Positions 63,432 through 64,000 of a stretch of DNA of 64,000 nt are shown here, one piece after another. The notes under the pieces are model-generated. The model saw only the letters and a list, made by a program, of their open reading frames with translations. It ran no database searches and had not been told where the DNA came from. Position 1 is the stretch's first letter. Each line of letters opens with the position of its first letter. The DNA comes from Tigriopus japonicus (Eukaryota; Arthropoda; Copepoda; Harpacticoida; Harpacticidae), in contig JAAGOF010000070.1 in NCBI GenBank assembly GCA_010645155.1, positions 1,343,928 through 1,407,927 of the forward strand, read 5' to 3'. The translations under genes and the position numbers were made by a program.

Positions 63432-63905
63432 TTATGGGCAAGTTGACATGTTCGAGAGTATCGTCATGGTCTGGCGTTGCCGACGTCGAGAGGAAGGTCC
63501 GGAAATTTTGAGAACTTCAGACTGGTTCGACATTACTGAGGCACTGTTGAGGACGTTGGACGCAGATGCTGAATCCTCAAAGAGCGTCCCATTGTCTACC
63601 ACTTCTTGAAGCGACCAGTTCGTTTGAATCGCTGCATCACGTAAGGTCTTATTGCACGTTCCGAGAATCAGTTGAATCTTGGTGGCCAGTTTCACTGGGT
63701 TCTGTTCATTAAAATCATCCCGGTCAAAACCAGAGTTCCGCTTGTTGACGGCAATGTTCCGCAAACTTAGATGTAGGTTCATCGAGATCCTGTTGCAAGT
63801 CGTGGTATTTTGCAATAGAGAATGTGAACTAAATATATCGGTGTTACAATTTCCCCCCATAAGTGGAGACAAACAAAAGGGAGGTAAAAGCTCAAAGATA
63901 ATCAC
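63432..63905 (-). other. Unidentified 157-codon frame, possibly retroelement gag
   Basis: The segment VKLATKIQLILGTCNKTLRD, then AIQTNWSLQEVVDNGTLFED, is arranged like the capsid C-terminal part of Gypsy-type Gag (…LGxxxxxLRxxxxxxxWSLxxxxxxxxxxE). The end is Arg/Gln-rich. No knuckle or neighbour supports it, and it may equally be an exon of an unknown gene. The window ends nearby. Confidence 0.3.
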
Positions 63906-64000
63906 ATATTGGTCACATATTGATACTCATTTTACAATTGTCGTCTTAGGTATGTAAAAGTATATTATCCTAACCAGAACATTAGCTTTAAGTAAATTCA

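Noticed and set aside
1..64000. A multi-gene biochemical or defence system
   Set aside because: Apart from two unrelated housekeeping genes, every recognisable protein belongs to a transposable element; no cluster of cooperating genes is present.

Overview
The window is a stretch of eukaryotic, very probably arthropod, genomic DNA. I lean towards a copepod-like crustacean from the mix of transposon families, but that is inference. It is not prokaryotic: the only two conserved cellular genes are spliced, with canonical GT/AG introns and matching phases, and almost everything else is transposable-element (TE) DNA in layers of insertion. I found no CRISPR array, operon, rRNA gene or convincing functional tRNA gene. 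Two assembly gaps (14050-14588 and 56628-56802) are runs of N.

Cellular genes. (1) On the minus strand at 1586-2966 is a compact five-exon gene for a CYRI/FAM49-family protein (343 aa), a Rac1-binding negative regulator of the WAVE/Scar complex. (2) Also on the minus strand, at 32642-57119, is a seven-exon gene for ZC3H15/DFRP1 (391 aa), the CCCH zinc-finger partner of the GTPase DRG1. Its 1.2 kb of coding sequence is spread over 24.5 kb because its introns (up to 13.1 kb) are full of TEs.

Layout. 1-1.4 kb: CYRI 3' flank with repeat fragments. 3-6 kb: foldback repeats and an 1.1 kb hAT-type element. 6.2-10.9 kb: a decayed minus-strand Gypsy element with a possible 5' LTR at 10.9-11.3 kb. 11.4-11.8 kb: a gag-like fragment of another retroelement, apparently split from its LTR/PBS (16.48-16.62 kb) by a young, nearly complete CsRn1-like Gypsy element (11834-16420; 87-bp LTRs with one mismatch; target duplication AGGTT). 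16.8-26.2 kb: two LINE copies in tail-to-tail inverted orientation. The second is long (ORF1 with Cys/His clusters, endonuclease, RT) and is interrupted by a hAT that itself contains a pogo-like element, and by two tRNA-derived SINEs. 27.1-28.9 kb: a third LINE fragment with a solo-LTR-like insertion. 29-32 kb: foldback, Tc1-like fragment, and a tRNA-derived SINE whose tail resembles the LINE 3' end. 32.6-57.1 kb: ZC3H15 exons with introns carrying hAT, mariner, Tc1-like, SINE, LINE and satellite sequence. 57.9-63.3 kb: a nest of hAT-like elements, three with perfect 8-bp target duplications.

No undescribed biochemical system was recognisable. The most informative content is the nested TE stratigraphy, the SINE/LINE tail sharing, several inverted-repeat structures, and the expansion of a housekeeping gene by TEs. 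All assignments come from reading motifs, splice sites, terminal repeats and target duplications by eye; no database search was run.
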